This document shows, in pieces, positions 38,220-46,891 of a stretch of DNA of 64,000 nt. The DNA lies in contig NZ_CP031188.1 in assembly GCF_003344925.1 (NCBI RefSeq), positions 248,001-312,000 on the forward strand. The letters run 5' to 3'. Below the pieces are notes generated by a model. That model ran no database searches and had not been told where the DNA came from. It saw only the letters and a program-made list of their open reading frames with translations. Every line of letters starts with the position of its first letter. Positions within the stretch are counted from its first letter, which is position 1. The DNA comes from Flavobacterium arcticum. Its GTDB lineage: Bacteria > Bacteroidota > Bacteroidia > Flavobacteriales > Flavobacteriaceae. A program made the position numbers and the translations under genes.

Positions 38220-39443
38220 ATGGCTACACTTCGCGAGCTTTTACAAATTGAACATAATTCTGAACACGATTTTGCAACGAAAAAGAATTACGGTAAAGTA
38301 AATATCTATGATGCTAAGGGCAATATTTCTGCCCGATGGTACATTTATTACTCTTTCAGAAATCCCGAAACAGGTTATCTTGAAAGACAACCCAATGTAT
38401 ATATGAACATTAATGATTTTGACACGCTACGGGAACGTACTAGAGCTGCTAAAATTGTTAAAGAATCATTGGAGCGATTATTGAAACAAGGGTTTAATCC
38501 TTATGACGAAAACCCTCCTACTCCCAAAAATGCAAAAACTAGTAATAGTAATAAGTCGGTAAATGATGCTATATCATTCTCATTAACCATATCAAAAAAG
38601 GTATTAGCAGAATCATCTTATACCGATCACCAAAGCAGGGTTACACAGTTTAAAAACTGGTTGATAAAAAAGAATTTAGGCAATCATAAAATGGCTGACA
38701 TTGAGCATGAGACGGTCATGGATTTTTTAAACGAAGTATTGCAACGCTCCAGCGCGAGAAATAGAAACAACACACGAACAGCTTTGGCTTCTATGTATAA
38801 AATTTTATTAGCTAATAAAATTGTAAAAATCAATATTGTTGAAGGTATTGATAAAATAAAAAGTACCCCTCAAAAAAACAAAACCTATACCGTAGAACAG
38901 GAGGAGAAAATATTGCAATTACTACAAAAAGAAGACCCGTTAATGTTGCTTTTTGTGCAGTTTATATCATTCAATATGCTACGCCCAATTGAAGTATGCC
39001 GACTTAAAATTAGTGACATCAGCATTAAAGAGCGCATTCTTAAAGTGCGTGCTAAAAATCAGCCTTTAAAGACCAAGATAATTCCTGAAATAATGTTGCG
39101 TAACATCCCAGACCTCAGTACATCAAACGCTACAGATTTTTTATTTACACCAATGGGTCCAGGTGCATGGGAAACAAAAGAAGTGAACCGAAGAAATTAT
39201 TTTTCGGCACGCTTTAAAACCATAAAAGAAAAACTAAACCTAAACGACAATTACGGACTGTACAGCTTTAGGCATACCTATATAACCAAAATATACCGAG
39301 AACTACGAAAGACATTAAGCCCTTTTGAAACCAAGAGTAAACTAATGCTCATAACAGGGCACACTTCAATGACAGCACTTGAAAAATACCTTAGGGATAT
39401 TGATGCCGAATTACCTGAAGATTATTCCAATCTTTTAGAATAA
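38220..39443 (+). CDS. Tyrosine recombinase/integrase
   Basis: 407 aa. N-terminal Arm-binding-like region, a SAM-like core-binding domain (about 110-210) and a catalytic domain with Arg in MLRPIEVCRLK, YSFRHTY (box II His/Arg type), TGHTS and Tyr in LEKYLRD. Typical of Bacteroidota integrases of tRNA-targeting elements. ATG 38220 abuts the tRNA terminator, leaving no room for its own promoter after the hairpin, so expression may depend on tRNA read-through or a promoter inside the tRNA/terminator region. Confidence 0.9.
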   Translation: MATLRELLQIEHNSEHDFATKKNYGKVNIYDAKGNISARWYIYYSFRNPETGYLERQPNVYMNINDFDTLRERTRAAKIVKESLERLLKQGFNPYDENPPTPKNAKTSNSNKSVNDAISFSLTISKKVLAESSYTDHQSRVTQFKNWLIKKNLGNHKMADIEHETVMDFLNEVLQRSSARNRNNTRTALASMYKILLANKIVKINIVEGIDKIKSTPQKNKTYTVEQEEKILQLLQKEDPLMLLFVQFISFNMLRPIEVCRLKISDISIKERILKVRAKNQPLKTKIIPEIMLRNIPDLSTSNATDFLFTPMGPGAWETKEVNRRNYFSARFKTIKEKLNLNDNYGLYSFRHTYITKIYRELRKTLSPFETKSKLMLITGHTSMTALEKYLRDIDAELPEDYSNLLE

Positions 39444-39474
39444 AAAAAGCCACTCTGTTACGAGTGGCTTTTTT
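39443..39474. terminator. Bidirectional terminator
   Basis: AAAAAAGCCACT/AGTGGCTTTTTT. Serves the rightward integrase and the leftward virion gene block, which converge here. Confidence 0.75.
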
Positions 39475-39478
39475 GCTA

Positions 39479-39640
39479 TTATTTCTTGGCTTTGGGCTTT
39501 GCTTTCACTACCCTACCGCCTTTCGCATACCGATAATCCTTCTTGAGTGTACCATCGGCTTTTACGCCTGTTGGTTTTACTAGTCTTCGGCAAGACTTTT
39601 TTACGGATGCCTTTTTTGTTGTTTTTCTTGCTGTTGCCAT
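39479..39640 (-). CDS. 53-aa highly basic protein, nucleoprotein-like
   Basis: Too short for a length-filtered gene list but a clean ATG-to-TAA frame. 53 aa with 15 Lys and 5 Arg, starting MATARKTTKKAS and ending KAKPKAKK, low complexity like histone H1 tails or phage DNA-condensing peptides. It is the last gene of the leftward block, 10 bp after the upstream gene's stop, in keeping with the tight packing. A role in binding the genome within the particle is inference. Confidence 0.7.
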   Translation of the reverse strand: MATARKTTKKASVKKSCRRLVKPTGVKADGTLKKDYRYAKGGRVVKAKPKAKK

Positions 39641-39650
39641 ATTTCAAATT

Positions 39651-39929
39651 TTAACTATTATTCATTACCTCCAGTTGTTGTTGCAACTGTTCTATTCGGG
39701 TGGTGTTTTGGGTCAACTCTTCCGAGTACAAAAAAGCCATTGGTAACCTTGCCAGTGTACCACCAGCTACAAAAAACCCAACTTTACCCCAAAACCCTAA
39801 CTTTTTGTTACGGGCAATAAGCACCCCTACTGTAGAACCTGCTGCCGAGAATGCCCCCGTTTTCATTGCAATAGCCCTGTTTTTAGCCTCAAGTGTTGCA
39901 ATCTCGTTTTGTATCGTTATCTCTTCCAT
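39651..39929 (-). CDS. Small membrane protein, virion block
   Basis: 92 aa. N-terminal helical region, one or two hydrophobic stretches (about 25-42 and 48-66, Gly/Ala-rich) and a C-terminal coiled-coil-like tail with repeated Leu/Gln. No family recognised. Gene spacing of 10-17 bp to neighbours. Confidence 0.65.
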   Translation of the reverse strand: MEEITIQNEIATLEAKNRAIAMKTGAFSAAGSTVGVLIARNKKLGFWGKVGFFVAGGTLARLPMAFLYSEELTQNTTRIEQLQQQLEVMNNS

Positions 39930-39946
39930 GTTATACTTTATTACTA

Positions 39947-40327
39947 TTAAAAAGATTTAATTCCAGTAACAGAAATATAATAAGCTGCTCCAGGTATTTT
40001 TTCCATTTCGGCAAGTGGCATCCATACAAGCTCGCGAGAACCATCATTAATATAAGCTTGCTCTTCCTGATAGGTTACACGTTGCCCTTTCATTATTCTA
40101 TATTTACCAGGATTCCCAATTGCTAAAACCACTTTATCTTCAAGAGAAGACAAGGGTACTGTAGCGGGTTGACCGCTTGGCAAGTGCCGAACAACATCAA
40201 AGTCATTATAATTGTTATTTTGCTGTAATGCATTGTTTCCACCACTACTGCCAAAAATCTTATCTCGCATTAAATAAGCTGTAGCTGCTGCTGCAACCGT
40301 AAGCCCTATTACTACTTTTTTATTCAT
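39947..40327 (-). CDS. Single-span membrane protein, virion block
   Basis: 126 aa. Begins MNKKVVIGLTVAAAATAYLM, a membrane span with a short basic N terminus, then an Asn/Gln-rich linker and a soluble domain of about 80 residues. Same architecture (N-terminal span plus small domain) as several other genes in the block. Function unknown. Confidence 0.65.
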   Translation of the reverse strand: MNKKVVIGLTVAAAATAYLMRDKIFGSSGGNNALQQNNNYNDFDVVRHLPSGQPATVPLSSLEDKVVLAIGNPGKYRIMKGQRVTYQEEQAYINDGSRELVWMPLAEMEKIPGAAYYISVTGIKSF

Positions 40328-40339
40328 AATTATTTATCT

Positions 40340-42586
40340 TTATGTTACTGTAAAACTTATTTGGGGTGCTGCTACCTCCTGAGCTGGTTCGGGTTCAGGC
40401 TCATTTGCAAAAATCTCTTCGTGTTTTTTAGGATTATGCTTTTTTAAGCCCTCTTCCCATACTACAAAATGCCCGTCACCATATCGCCCTCTATTCTCCA
40501 TTAAAAAGTCTTCTACGGTACATATCGCATCTACAATATGTGTCCAACCTTGATCGCCTTTAAAATTTCCGCTTTTGGTTACCTCGAATACTAGCACAAA
40601 AGAAATTTCAGGAAACCCATTAATAAAACGCTCTTTAAACTCATGAGGCTTAATACCTGTCTTGTTTATATAGTCGTTTATCATATCAATAAAAACAAAC
40701 TGATAATCTCCCGTTTGTAACAATTTCTCTAAATCCTCCAGTCTGTCTGCTTTCGTTGCAAAGGCATTCGGGTTGTCTTCCATACCTGAGTTTCTCCAAA
40801 TATCTTGTGTCGACTTATTAAAACCCTGATCGACAAAATTGTATAGTACATTGCCAAACTTGGTAAGATAATTGGCAAACTGCGCAGCTCCCGATGTTTT
40901 ACCATTTTTAGGTTTACCCCAAATGGCAATTTTCATGTTCTTTGCAGGCTCTTGCATAAATTCAGACCAAACCCCATCCATTTTAAGACTTTCAAACTCC
41001 ATATTCATAAGATCTTCTGACGACATAACCAGTGCATTATTCGATACTGGAGACTGTTTCTTAACTGCTATTGGTGTTGGGCTATTTAAGCTTTGTTTCT
41101 TAACTGGAGCTTTACGTGCTGCTTGCTTCTTTCTCCCGTTAAGGGCTAAGGTTAATTGCTTAGTATCTGCAACTTTTGATTTACGAGTTCGCTTTGCCAC
41201 GGTTTTCTTTTCTGGAGCTTCTTTAGTAGGCTTTACCGTTTTTGGTTTCGGTGTTGCTTTTTTAGGTCGCTTCGTTGGTTTTGGCTCTTTTGGTGCTTCT
41301 ACCGCTTTCTTTAAATCTTCAAAATATTTCGGGTTGCCATCCTCATCAGGCTGTAGTATATAATCGGCTGCCTTTTGTGCTTGAGTGGCAGCACGCATCA
41401 AAAATCTATTATCCCCCTCCAAGTGAGGTATTAAACCATGCCATCCTTTTAAATATGCTGCATGGTTTTTATTGGTATGCCATAAAACACCTGCCTCTGC
41501 ACTTAAAAATGTAGCCGAAAATTCAGCAATCAACTCTTCAAAAGCATACTCTTTAGTACCAAAACCATTTTTTAAATCGCGTGCTAAACGAGAATCATGC
41601 CCTGTACTATGAGCTAATTCATGAAAAACCGTTCTATAATAATCGGAATTTGTATTAAAATCTTTATAAAAAGGAATCTGAACATGATCAATATCAGGTC
41701 TATAATAAGCTCGATCACCACCAAAATCAAAATCGGGAGCAGGTGTTGGGTAATTATTAATAATACTTTCAGCTATATTATTCCTATTCTCCTCAAGCGC
41801 AGGCAATGATTTTTTTACAAACCCCGTTTTAAAATTATCTAAATCAAAATCAATCCCTGTAATATCTTTACCATTAAAAACATTATAATATTTTAAGATT
41901 GGTAAATAATACTTAGAAATCATTTCAATAGAAATATCAGTTTTTAATCCTGGAATCTTTTCTCTATTTTTCTCTAATAATCCTATAAATTTTTTCGCAT
42001 CATAGCTAGATATATTAACAGCATTATTTTTATAAGTATATAATTTTGTAAAGTATATAACCTTTTCTGCTTTAGCCCCTTTCTTTAGCTTTCCTTTTAG
42101 TTGTTCTATTTGCTTAAAAGTTAGAAAAAAAGGATTTTCTAAAAGTTGTAATTCTGTCAATAAAAATAGATTGACACCTCTATATCTTTTTTTACTAATA
42201 AAATTAAACGGTAAAGAATAACCTTCAGCTTCCCATCTTTTAACATAATCCGATGAATTTGCATCCTCTATCTTTTTCAACATCTTATCCGTTATCATCT
42301 GATAAATCTGATCGGGCGATACTGCTTTGCCTAAGCCCTCAATAGTATCATCTGTATCATGCTCGCAATCCAAACAATGTAAAAGGCTTTCAGGAACAAC
42401 CTCTATAGCAGGATGCTCTAATTCAATATCAACTTCTTCGCCCTCAGCTATATGTTCTAAAGCTTTAGTAAGTCTTTTTACAAGCTCGTATTGTTCTTGT
42501 TCTTTCGCTACTGCAATTAATTCTTGTACCATTGCTCTTGAAACTGTAGCACCGTTTAATCCGTTAAATGTATCTACTGCACTCAT
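40340..42586 (-). CDS. ArdC-like / zincin metallopeptidase / P-loop ATPase fusion
   Basis: 748 aa. Residues about 120-190 resemble the ArdC N-terminal ssDNA-binding domain (YRGVN, LTFKQ, KKGAKAE). A zincin domain follows with HELAHSTGH (H322, E323, H326) and a downstream Glu (EELIAEFSA). A Lys/Pro-rich linker (about 430-520) leads to a RecA-like ATPase: Walker A GKPKNGKTS (G562-K563-T564), Walker B FVFIDM, then VFEVTKSGN and DAICTVED as in RadA/DnaB-like ATPases. The ArdC-zincin part may act against host restriction or on incoming DNA; the ATPase could power genome packaging. Roles are inferred from domains. The longest gene of the block. Confidence 0.75.
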   Translation of the reverse strand: MSAVDTFNGLNGATVSRAMVQELIAVAKEQEQYELVKRLTKALEHIAEGEEVDIELEHPAIEVVPESLLHCLDCEHDTDDTIEGLGKAVSPDQIYQMITDKMLKKIEDANSSDYVKRWEAEGYSLPFNFISKKRYRGVNLFLLTELQLLENPFFLTFKQIEQLKGKLKKGAKAEKVIYFTKLYTYKNNAVNISSYDAKKFIGLLEKNREKIPGLKTDISIEMISKYYLPILKYYNVFNGKDITGIDFDLDNFKTGFVKKSLPALEENRNNIAESIINNYPTPAPDFDFGGDRAYYRPDIDHVQIPFYKDFNTNSDYYRTVFHELAHSTGHDSRLARDLKNGFGTKEYAFEELIAEFSATFLSAEAGVLWHTNKNHAAYLKGWHGLIPHLEGDNRFLMRAATQAQKAADYILQPDEDGNPKYFEDLKKAVEAPKEPKPTKRPKKATPKPKTVKPTKEAPEKKTVAKRTRKSKVADTKQLTLALNGRKKQAARKAPVKKQSLNSPTPIAVKKQSPVSNNALVMSSEDLMNMEFESLKMDGVWSEFMQEPAKNMKIAIWGKPKNGKTSGAAQFANYLTKFGNVLYNFVDQGFNKSTQDIWRNSGMEDNPNAFATKADRLEDLEKLLQTGDYQFVFIDMINDYINKTGIKPHEFKERFINGFPEISFVLVFEVTKSGNFKGDQGWTHIVDAICTVEDFLMENRGRYGDGHFVVWEEGLKKHNPKKHEEIFANEPEPEPAQEVAAPQISFTVT

Positions 42587-42588
42587 CG

Positions 42589-43053
42589 CTATCCTTCTAC
42601 TATATATTCATTGCCCAATACTGATAGTGTTGCAATGATGGTTAATTCGTTAAAGTCTAAATTTTGATTTCCTATTACATTACCCAATACATTTTGAGTT
42701 AACATACTAATGGGAATGCCTGTTATTTCTATACTAGAATGTTCTGGTATAGCTATACTGGTTACGTTTACATTAGCTGTACCTAGAAACTGATTTTTAA
42801 AATAAATATCTACTTTCTTTAATGTAACAAGCGAACCACCCGACACATAAAACCCCTGATTTGTAGGATTGTTTATTTTAAGCCCAAGCTTGAAGCTTAT
42901 TGTTTTTAAACCGAATTTAAGGTTCGACAACCCCGAAGGCTGGATACTCATACGGTCAAAAACAGCTTGCATTTTTTTGATCTTTTCATAAGCAACTAAA
43001 GCTATGCCCGTAAGCAAAAAACCTGTTACTATGAGTACGTTTTTAGTCTTCAT
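42589..43053 (-). CDS. Membrane-anchored LEA14/WHy-like protein
   Basis: 154 aa. N-terminal membrane span (KNVLIVTGFLLTGIALVAYE), then a beta-sandwich with the LEA-2/WHy pattern LGLKINNPTNQGF and FLGTANV, with IPEHSS before the last strands. Such domains bind hydrophobic surfaces or act in surface adhesion in other proteins. In this block it would sit on the membrane with its domain outward. Confidence 0.65.
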   Translation of the reverse strand: MKTKNVLIVTGFLLTGIALVAYEKIKKMQAVFDRMSIQPSGLSNLKFGLKTISFKLGLKINNPTNQGFYVSGGSLVTLKKVDIYFKNQFLGTANVNVTSIAIPEHSSIEITGIPISMLTQNVLGNVIGNQNLDFNELTIIATLSVLGNEYIVEG

Positions 43054-43541
43054 TATCCAAATAGATTAGTAGGGTCTATTAAAGCTCCTGTACTCTTGCT
43101 ACGTACTTCAAAATGTACATGGTTGTTCATTGTACTACCATACTTGGCAGCGATATTTTGCGCCGTTGCTACTGGAGCACCTGCAACTACAGTACTACCT
43201 ACAGGTACAGTAAGGAGCGCATAAAATATTTTTGCTTCATACGTATCATTCTCAATCACAAAACCCTTATAACTAAAATCATCAGCATAAGGCATAGCTA
43301 CTCTTTTTATTGTACCCGAAAATGGAGCTAACACAGGCTGCCCAGGAGCAGCTATAACATCAACCCCGCTATGCTTACGCGAACCGCCCGAACGCGATGC
43401 ACCAAATGCACCACTACCCCAACCATCTAAACCTCTTATTTTTTGCCCGTTAACTATTTTTGCAAATGCTTTTCCTGTACTCATAAATAAATATGTTATG
43501 GCTATTCCGCCGATTATGTAAAGAATTTTCTTAGTACCCAT
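43053..43541 (-). CDS. Membrane-anchored M23 (LytM-like) endopeptidase
   Basis: 162 aa. N-terminal span (about 4-22) and an M23 domain with the zinc motif HSGVD (His, Asp) and NHVHFEV (second His pair), so catalytic residues are present. Cleaves peptide cross-links in peptidoglycan. In a phage-like block it serves entry or lysis. Overlaps the spanin-like gene by 28 bp and shares one base with the next gene. Confidence 0.82.
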   Translation of the reverse strand: MGTKKILYIIGGIAITYLFMSTGKAFAKIVNGQKIRGLDGWGSGAFGASRSGGSRKHSGVDVIAAPGQPVLAPFSGTIKRVAMPYADDFSYKGFVIENDTYEAKIFYALLTVPVGSTVVAGAPVATAQNIAAKYGSTMNNHVHFEVRSKSTGALIDPTNLFG

Positions 43542-44092
43542 GAAATAATTTTTTTTCTAAAAAGTAGTATTGCAACTAGCACCGCAATAAGCAACCACCA
43601 CCAACTCAAAGAAGCCGAAGGCTCTGACACTACACTCTTGCCTTTTATAGCAATAGTAGCTTTCGTACGCCTAGAACCGCCCTCACTTTCGCTTGCTTTT
43701 ATATCATTATGACGGGCTGTATTCGTGTTTTTACTTTCGTTTAGCTGCTCATTAATAGTGGTATTTTCATTTTTACTACTAACCTTTATTATTGCATTAG
43801 TAACTTTTACTGTACCATCAGGCGTAACAATATCAATAGCTTTAGTGCTATCTACTGGGGTTAAGGTAAAATCGTTGCTAGTAATACTACTAACTGTATT
43901 GGTAGCTCTTATGATTTCATTTTCCTGCTTTACATCAACAGTAGATTTATCGGTAGTTGTTGTGTTTCGTAAATAAGTATCAAAACTATCTAAGCGTACT
44001 TTTTTATCTTGTTTTTCTACTTGCCGCGTTTTGCAACCTGAGAGTATTGCAAGCAGACAAAAAACTAAATATAGCGTTCGGCACTTTTTCAT
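43514..44092 (-). CDS. One-piece spanin candidate: lipoprotein with C-terminal membrane span
   Basis: 192 aa from ATG 44092; the longer frame to 44128 overlaps the neighbour and lacks a signal. N-terminal lipobox LSGC for outer-membrane anchoring, a Thr/Asn/Lys-rich hydrophilic middle and a C-terminal span (WWWLLIAVLVAILLF) with a basic end. This two-ended layout is that of unimolecular spanins, which fuse the two membranes in the last step of lysis. The overlap with the M23 gene fits a lysis cassette. Sequence similarity to known spanins is not expected. Confidence 0.6.
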   Translation of the reverse strand: MKKCRTLYLVFCLLAILSGCKTRQVEKQDKKVRLDSFDTYLRNTTTTDKSTVDVKQENEIIRATNTVSSITSNDFTLTPVDSTKAIDIVTPDGTVKVTNAIIKVSSKNENTTINEQLNESKNTNTARHNDIKASESEGGSRRTKATIAIKGKSVVSEPSASLSWWWLLIAVLVAILLFRKKIISWVLRKFFT

Positions 44093-44093
44093 C

Positions 44094-44345
44094 TTATAAA
44101 TTGTTACAATGTTTACACTTGCTTTCATACTCAGCTAGTTTCTTTTTGACTAGCTCAAATTCCTTTTTTAGCTCTTCATACTCTTTTTGCTGGTCTGCAA
44201 CAAATGTTTTATAAGCTGCCTGCATTTTTACCAAAACATTAGTTTCAGCCAATTGCACCTGAGATTTGCGAGAAACCCAAGCAACATAAGCACTTGCTAA
44301 TGATGTTCCGCCAAGTATATAATTTAGTATTTCTGCTACTGACAT
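44094..44345 (-). CDS. Small membrane protein with coiled coil
   Basis: 83 aa. N-terminal span (about 5-24) followed by a long charged helix ending in KCKHC. Adjacent to the spanin-like and M23 genes; a holin or accessory lysis role is possible but not shown by any motif. Confidence 0.6.
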   Translation of the reverse strand: MSVAEILNYILGGTSLASAYVAWVSRKSQVQLAETNVLVKMQAAYKTFVADQQKEYEELKKEFELVKKKLAEYESKCKHCNNL

Positions 44346-44347
44346 AA

Positions 44348-44665
44348 TTATTCCTGTATTTCTGTAAATTCTACTTTCTTTAATAGGGCGGTAACAAGAT
44401 CATTTTGTAAGCTCTCCCAAACATTCGATTTTAAAAAATCTAAATACTCGCTGTTAAAGTCCTTTACGCTATGCCTCGCCTTGTTAATGCGTTCACCCTC
44501 TACAATATCATAACTGTAAAAAACCGCTTCTTTTTTACGGCTGCTATAGTTACCTATTGATAAATCTTCAAATACAAAAACTTTGTTATCGCATTGGATT
44601 TCTAAATTTTCAATGCTGCCATTAGTAACAGTATATTGCTTTCCGTTTTTGGCTGTTAGTATCAT
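44348..44665 (-). CDS. Hypothetical protein, virion block
   Basis: 105 aa, no span. Starts with short beta strands (ILTAKNGKQYTVTNG), then a helical C-terminal half. Overlaps the upstream gene by 4 bp (ATGA type), so it is translationally coupled. No family recognised; could be a chaperone or accessory to the fibre-like gene upstream. Confidence 0.6.
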   Translation of the reverse strand: MILTAKNGKQYTVTNGSIENLEIQCDNKVFVFEDLSIGNYSSRKKEAVFYSYDIVEGERINKARHSVKDFNSEYLDFLKSNVWESLQNDLVTALLKKVEFTEIQE

Positions 44666-45471
44666 GCATCAAGGTTTTCAAAAATTAATTTTTCTTTGTT
44701 AAGCAATGCCGTTACACGTTGGTCGAAATTTTGTACTTCTGCCCCAGTGTAGCCCGTCCAGTTGTAAATTAAGAATAGTCCTAACCTAATAGACATTCCA
44801 ACCTGCCCCTGAGCAATAATAAAATAATCCTCCGCTCCTATAGGGTACTCTTCAATGACTGGGAAAAAGGGCGAAAATGAACCTACAGCGTTACCATACT
44901 TCATTTTTACACCCAAATCCTGCCCCATATTCACAACCCCTGCTGTAACTATACTTTCATTTTCGTTATGGTTGGAGCTTTCAGGATTAAGTAGGTTTGT
45001 TAATTCTCGTTTAGGAACGGTTGCACCACCTCTGATACTTGCCTCAAACCTACCTAAAGATGCTGCCCCTGTCGTTATAACAATGCCTGTAGTACCGTTT
45101 GATCCTGTCCTAAAAGGACTGTTAGCCGTAATTGAGCCATCAGCAAACGTATTTTTCATAATAGCATAAATGCCGAATTTTGAGCCATTATGTAAAAAGC
45201 GATAATCGTCAACACTATTAGAACCTAAACTAACGAGGTTAGATTCTGACTTTACCCACAACCCATTTTCATAGACTGGCATTCTTTCCGTTCTTCCTTG
45301 TTTTACTGTGGTTGGGTTAATCGACTTGTCGCCCCATGATTTGACTTGCCCCTCTTGAAGCTCTACACGCTCCCGTGCATCATTCCATTGCACAAGACCT
45401 GGTATAGAATTAAAATTCTCTTCTGTATTTAATATTAGCCCTGTTATATTTAGTCCGCTTAGTACATTCAT
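44662..45471 (-). CDS. LamG/concanavalin-like fibre or spike protein
   Basis: 269 aa, no signal. PGLVQWNDA near the N terminus and the beta-rich middle with IYAIMKN and GYTGAEVQNFDQRV near the end follow the pattern of concanavalin-A/LamG-like domains found at the ends of phage fibres. Shares one base with the upstream 443-aa gene. Probably receptor binding; inference. Confidence 0.55.
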   Translation of the reverse strand: MNVLSGLNITGLILNTEENFNSIPGLVQWNDARERVELQEGQVKSWGDKSINPTTVKQGRTERMPVYENGLWVKSESNLVSLGSNSVDDYRFLHNGSKFGIYAIMKNTFADGSITANSPFRTGSNGTTGIVITTGAASLGRFEASIRGGATVPKRELTNLLNPESSNHNENESIVTAGVVNMGQDLGVKMKYGNAVGSFSPFFPVIEEYPIGAEDYFIIAQGQVGMSIRLGLFLIYNWTGYTGAEVQNFDQRVTALLNKEKLIFENLDA

Positions 45472-46802
45472 TATTCTGCTATGGGTAAAGAGGTTATCGT
45501 GTGCTTAATCTCTATATTCGCATTTGTCAACTTATTAATCGTATTTACAAAGCCAACGGTTACAACATCGCCCGAAATTGATACATCAATTCGTGTATCT
45601 GTATTAGTAACATAGTCTGAAATAATTGACGAATATTGTTTATTATACCTTTCGGTATCACGGCTCACATCGGTAACAACGCCTCCAATATTTTGTAGTA
45701 AAAATTGCGCCCTGCCATTGATATAATTGCCGTCGATATTCATTACCGTAATATTGGCAACATCTATAGTGATAGTGCTGTTATTGGGTAGTGTTATTGC
45801 TTTTATGGGTGTGGTAACACTTCCCGCGCATTCTATAGCAATAAACTCGGTTTCATTATAATCTGAACCGCTAACCAACCGCAAGGCTGTGAATATTCTT
45901 GTTACACGTTTGCTCGCTACCGTTCCTACACTCAAGAAGTTTCCTACTGCATCAAAAAGCTTAAAGGCTTCTAATGAATCAGGTAATACTTTTATCCCCA
46001 TGTTACCGTCCGTAACATCTTGGTAGGCTTCCCATATTGCCTGCGTACCTTTTATGGTTAGTCTTTTTAGCTGTTCATTCCAAAACACATTAGAGCTTCT
46101 AAAGAATGCACCTAAGCGCGAAAAAAAGGCGACACCATAAACATCGGACGTGTCCGAAAGGTTTTCAAATTCTATATTGTTGCCCTTATTGGCTTTTTTG
46201 TCAAGCTCGCTTTGATTAGACAATACACTACTGTAAAACAATACCAAATCAGTATCTACAAACTGCAACAAACCATCGCCATAACTACCGCGTGTTGCAT
46301 CTGGAGAAAGCACATATACATAGCTATCTGTGCCTGCTGTAAACTTGAAATAATAGATTTTGCTTTCGTCGCTTACATCTATAGGTGCAGCACTTGTATT
46401 CAAATAGGTAAAAAGGTCAGGTAATGATGCTATTACAAATTCAGGAAATACAACTGCATCAACTGCCGAAAGTGCAACATCGGTAGTTTGCTCATTGGGG
46501 TACAAACGATCTATCTCTATCAATGTTTTTTCTGTAGCATAATCCCCAAGAGGTGCATAGGTAGTACCAGAGGGTAACTGAACTAAATATTTTTTAACAA
46601 TATATCCGCCCGTAACAACATCACTAACGGCTACCGATATTACAGGTAATTGCCCTGTAGGTACTGTTAAATTGAAAATGCCTAAAACATCCTGTAATGA
46701 TGTAGTATTGGATATATAACCCAAAAAGTATTCGTTAGCTTTTACTTGCGTAGCTACGCTGCCCAATGAAATATATGCTTCTATACCTGTACCTATCATC
46801 AT
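45471..46802 (-). CDS. Fibre- or spike-like structural protein
   Basis: 443 aa, beta-rich, low in cysteine, no signal or span. The centre (about 220-260) has FENLSDTSDVYGVAFFSRLG, similar in style to phage fibre shafts, and the C-terminal third is made of regular strands. Begins with ATGATG at 46802. With the LamG-like partner it could form the receptor-binding spike. No named family. Confidence 0.5.
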   Translation of the reverse strand: MMIGTGIEAYISLGSVATQVKANEYFLGYISNTTSLQDVLGIFNLTVPTGQLPVISVAVSDVVTGGYIVKKYLVQLPSGTTYAPLGDYATEKTLIEIDRLYPNEQTTDVALSAVDAVVFPEFVIASLPDLFTYLNTSAAPIDVSDESKIYYFKFTAGTDSYVYVLSPDATRGSYGDGLLQFVDTDLVLFYSSVLSNQSELDKKANKGNNIEFENLSDTSDVYGVAFFSRLGAFFRSSNVFWNEQLKRLTIKGTQAIWEAYQDVTDGNMGIKVLPDSLEAFKLFDAVGNFLSVGTVASKRVTRIFTALRLVSGSDYNETEFIAIECAGSVTTPIKAITLPNNSTITIDVANITVMNIDGNYINGRAQFLLQNIGGVVTDVSRDTERYNKQYSSIISDYVTNTDTRIDVSISGDVVTVGFVNTINKLTNANIEIKHTITSLPIAE

Positions 46803-46891
46803 TGTTTTTTGCTTTTATGATATTTATATGCCACAACCCCTGTTAATACTAGTAACAGGATAATTATTAAGCCGTTATTACTTTTTTTTTT
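46799..46891 (-). other. Possible -1 frameshift extension of the lytic enzyme into a membrane anchor
   Basis: A run of ten A on the minus strand (46882-46891) lies seven codons or so before the stop of the 46867 gene. Slipping back one base there continues the frame as SNNG, a hydrophobic stretch IIILLLVLTGVVAYKY and a basic end HKSKKQ, stopping at 46799-46801 in an ATGA overlap with the next gene. No ATG, GTG or TTG starts this frame. It fills the only sizeable gap between neighbours in this part of the block. Confidence 0.55.

Noticed and set aside
40872..41363. 163-aa rightward frame inside the ArdC/ATPase gene
   Set aside because: Antisense to the Lys/Pro-rich linker and P-loop region; Phe/Gly/Val-rich product is a by-product of Lys codons on the other strand.
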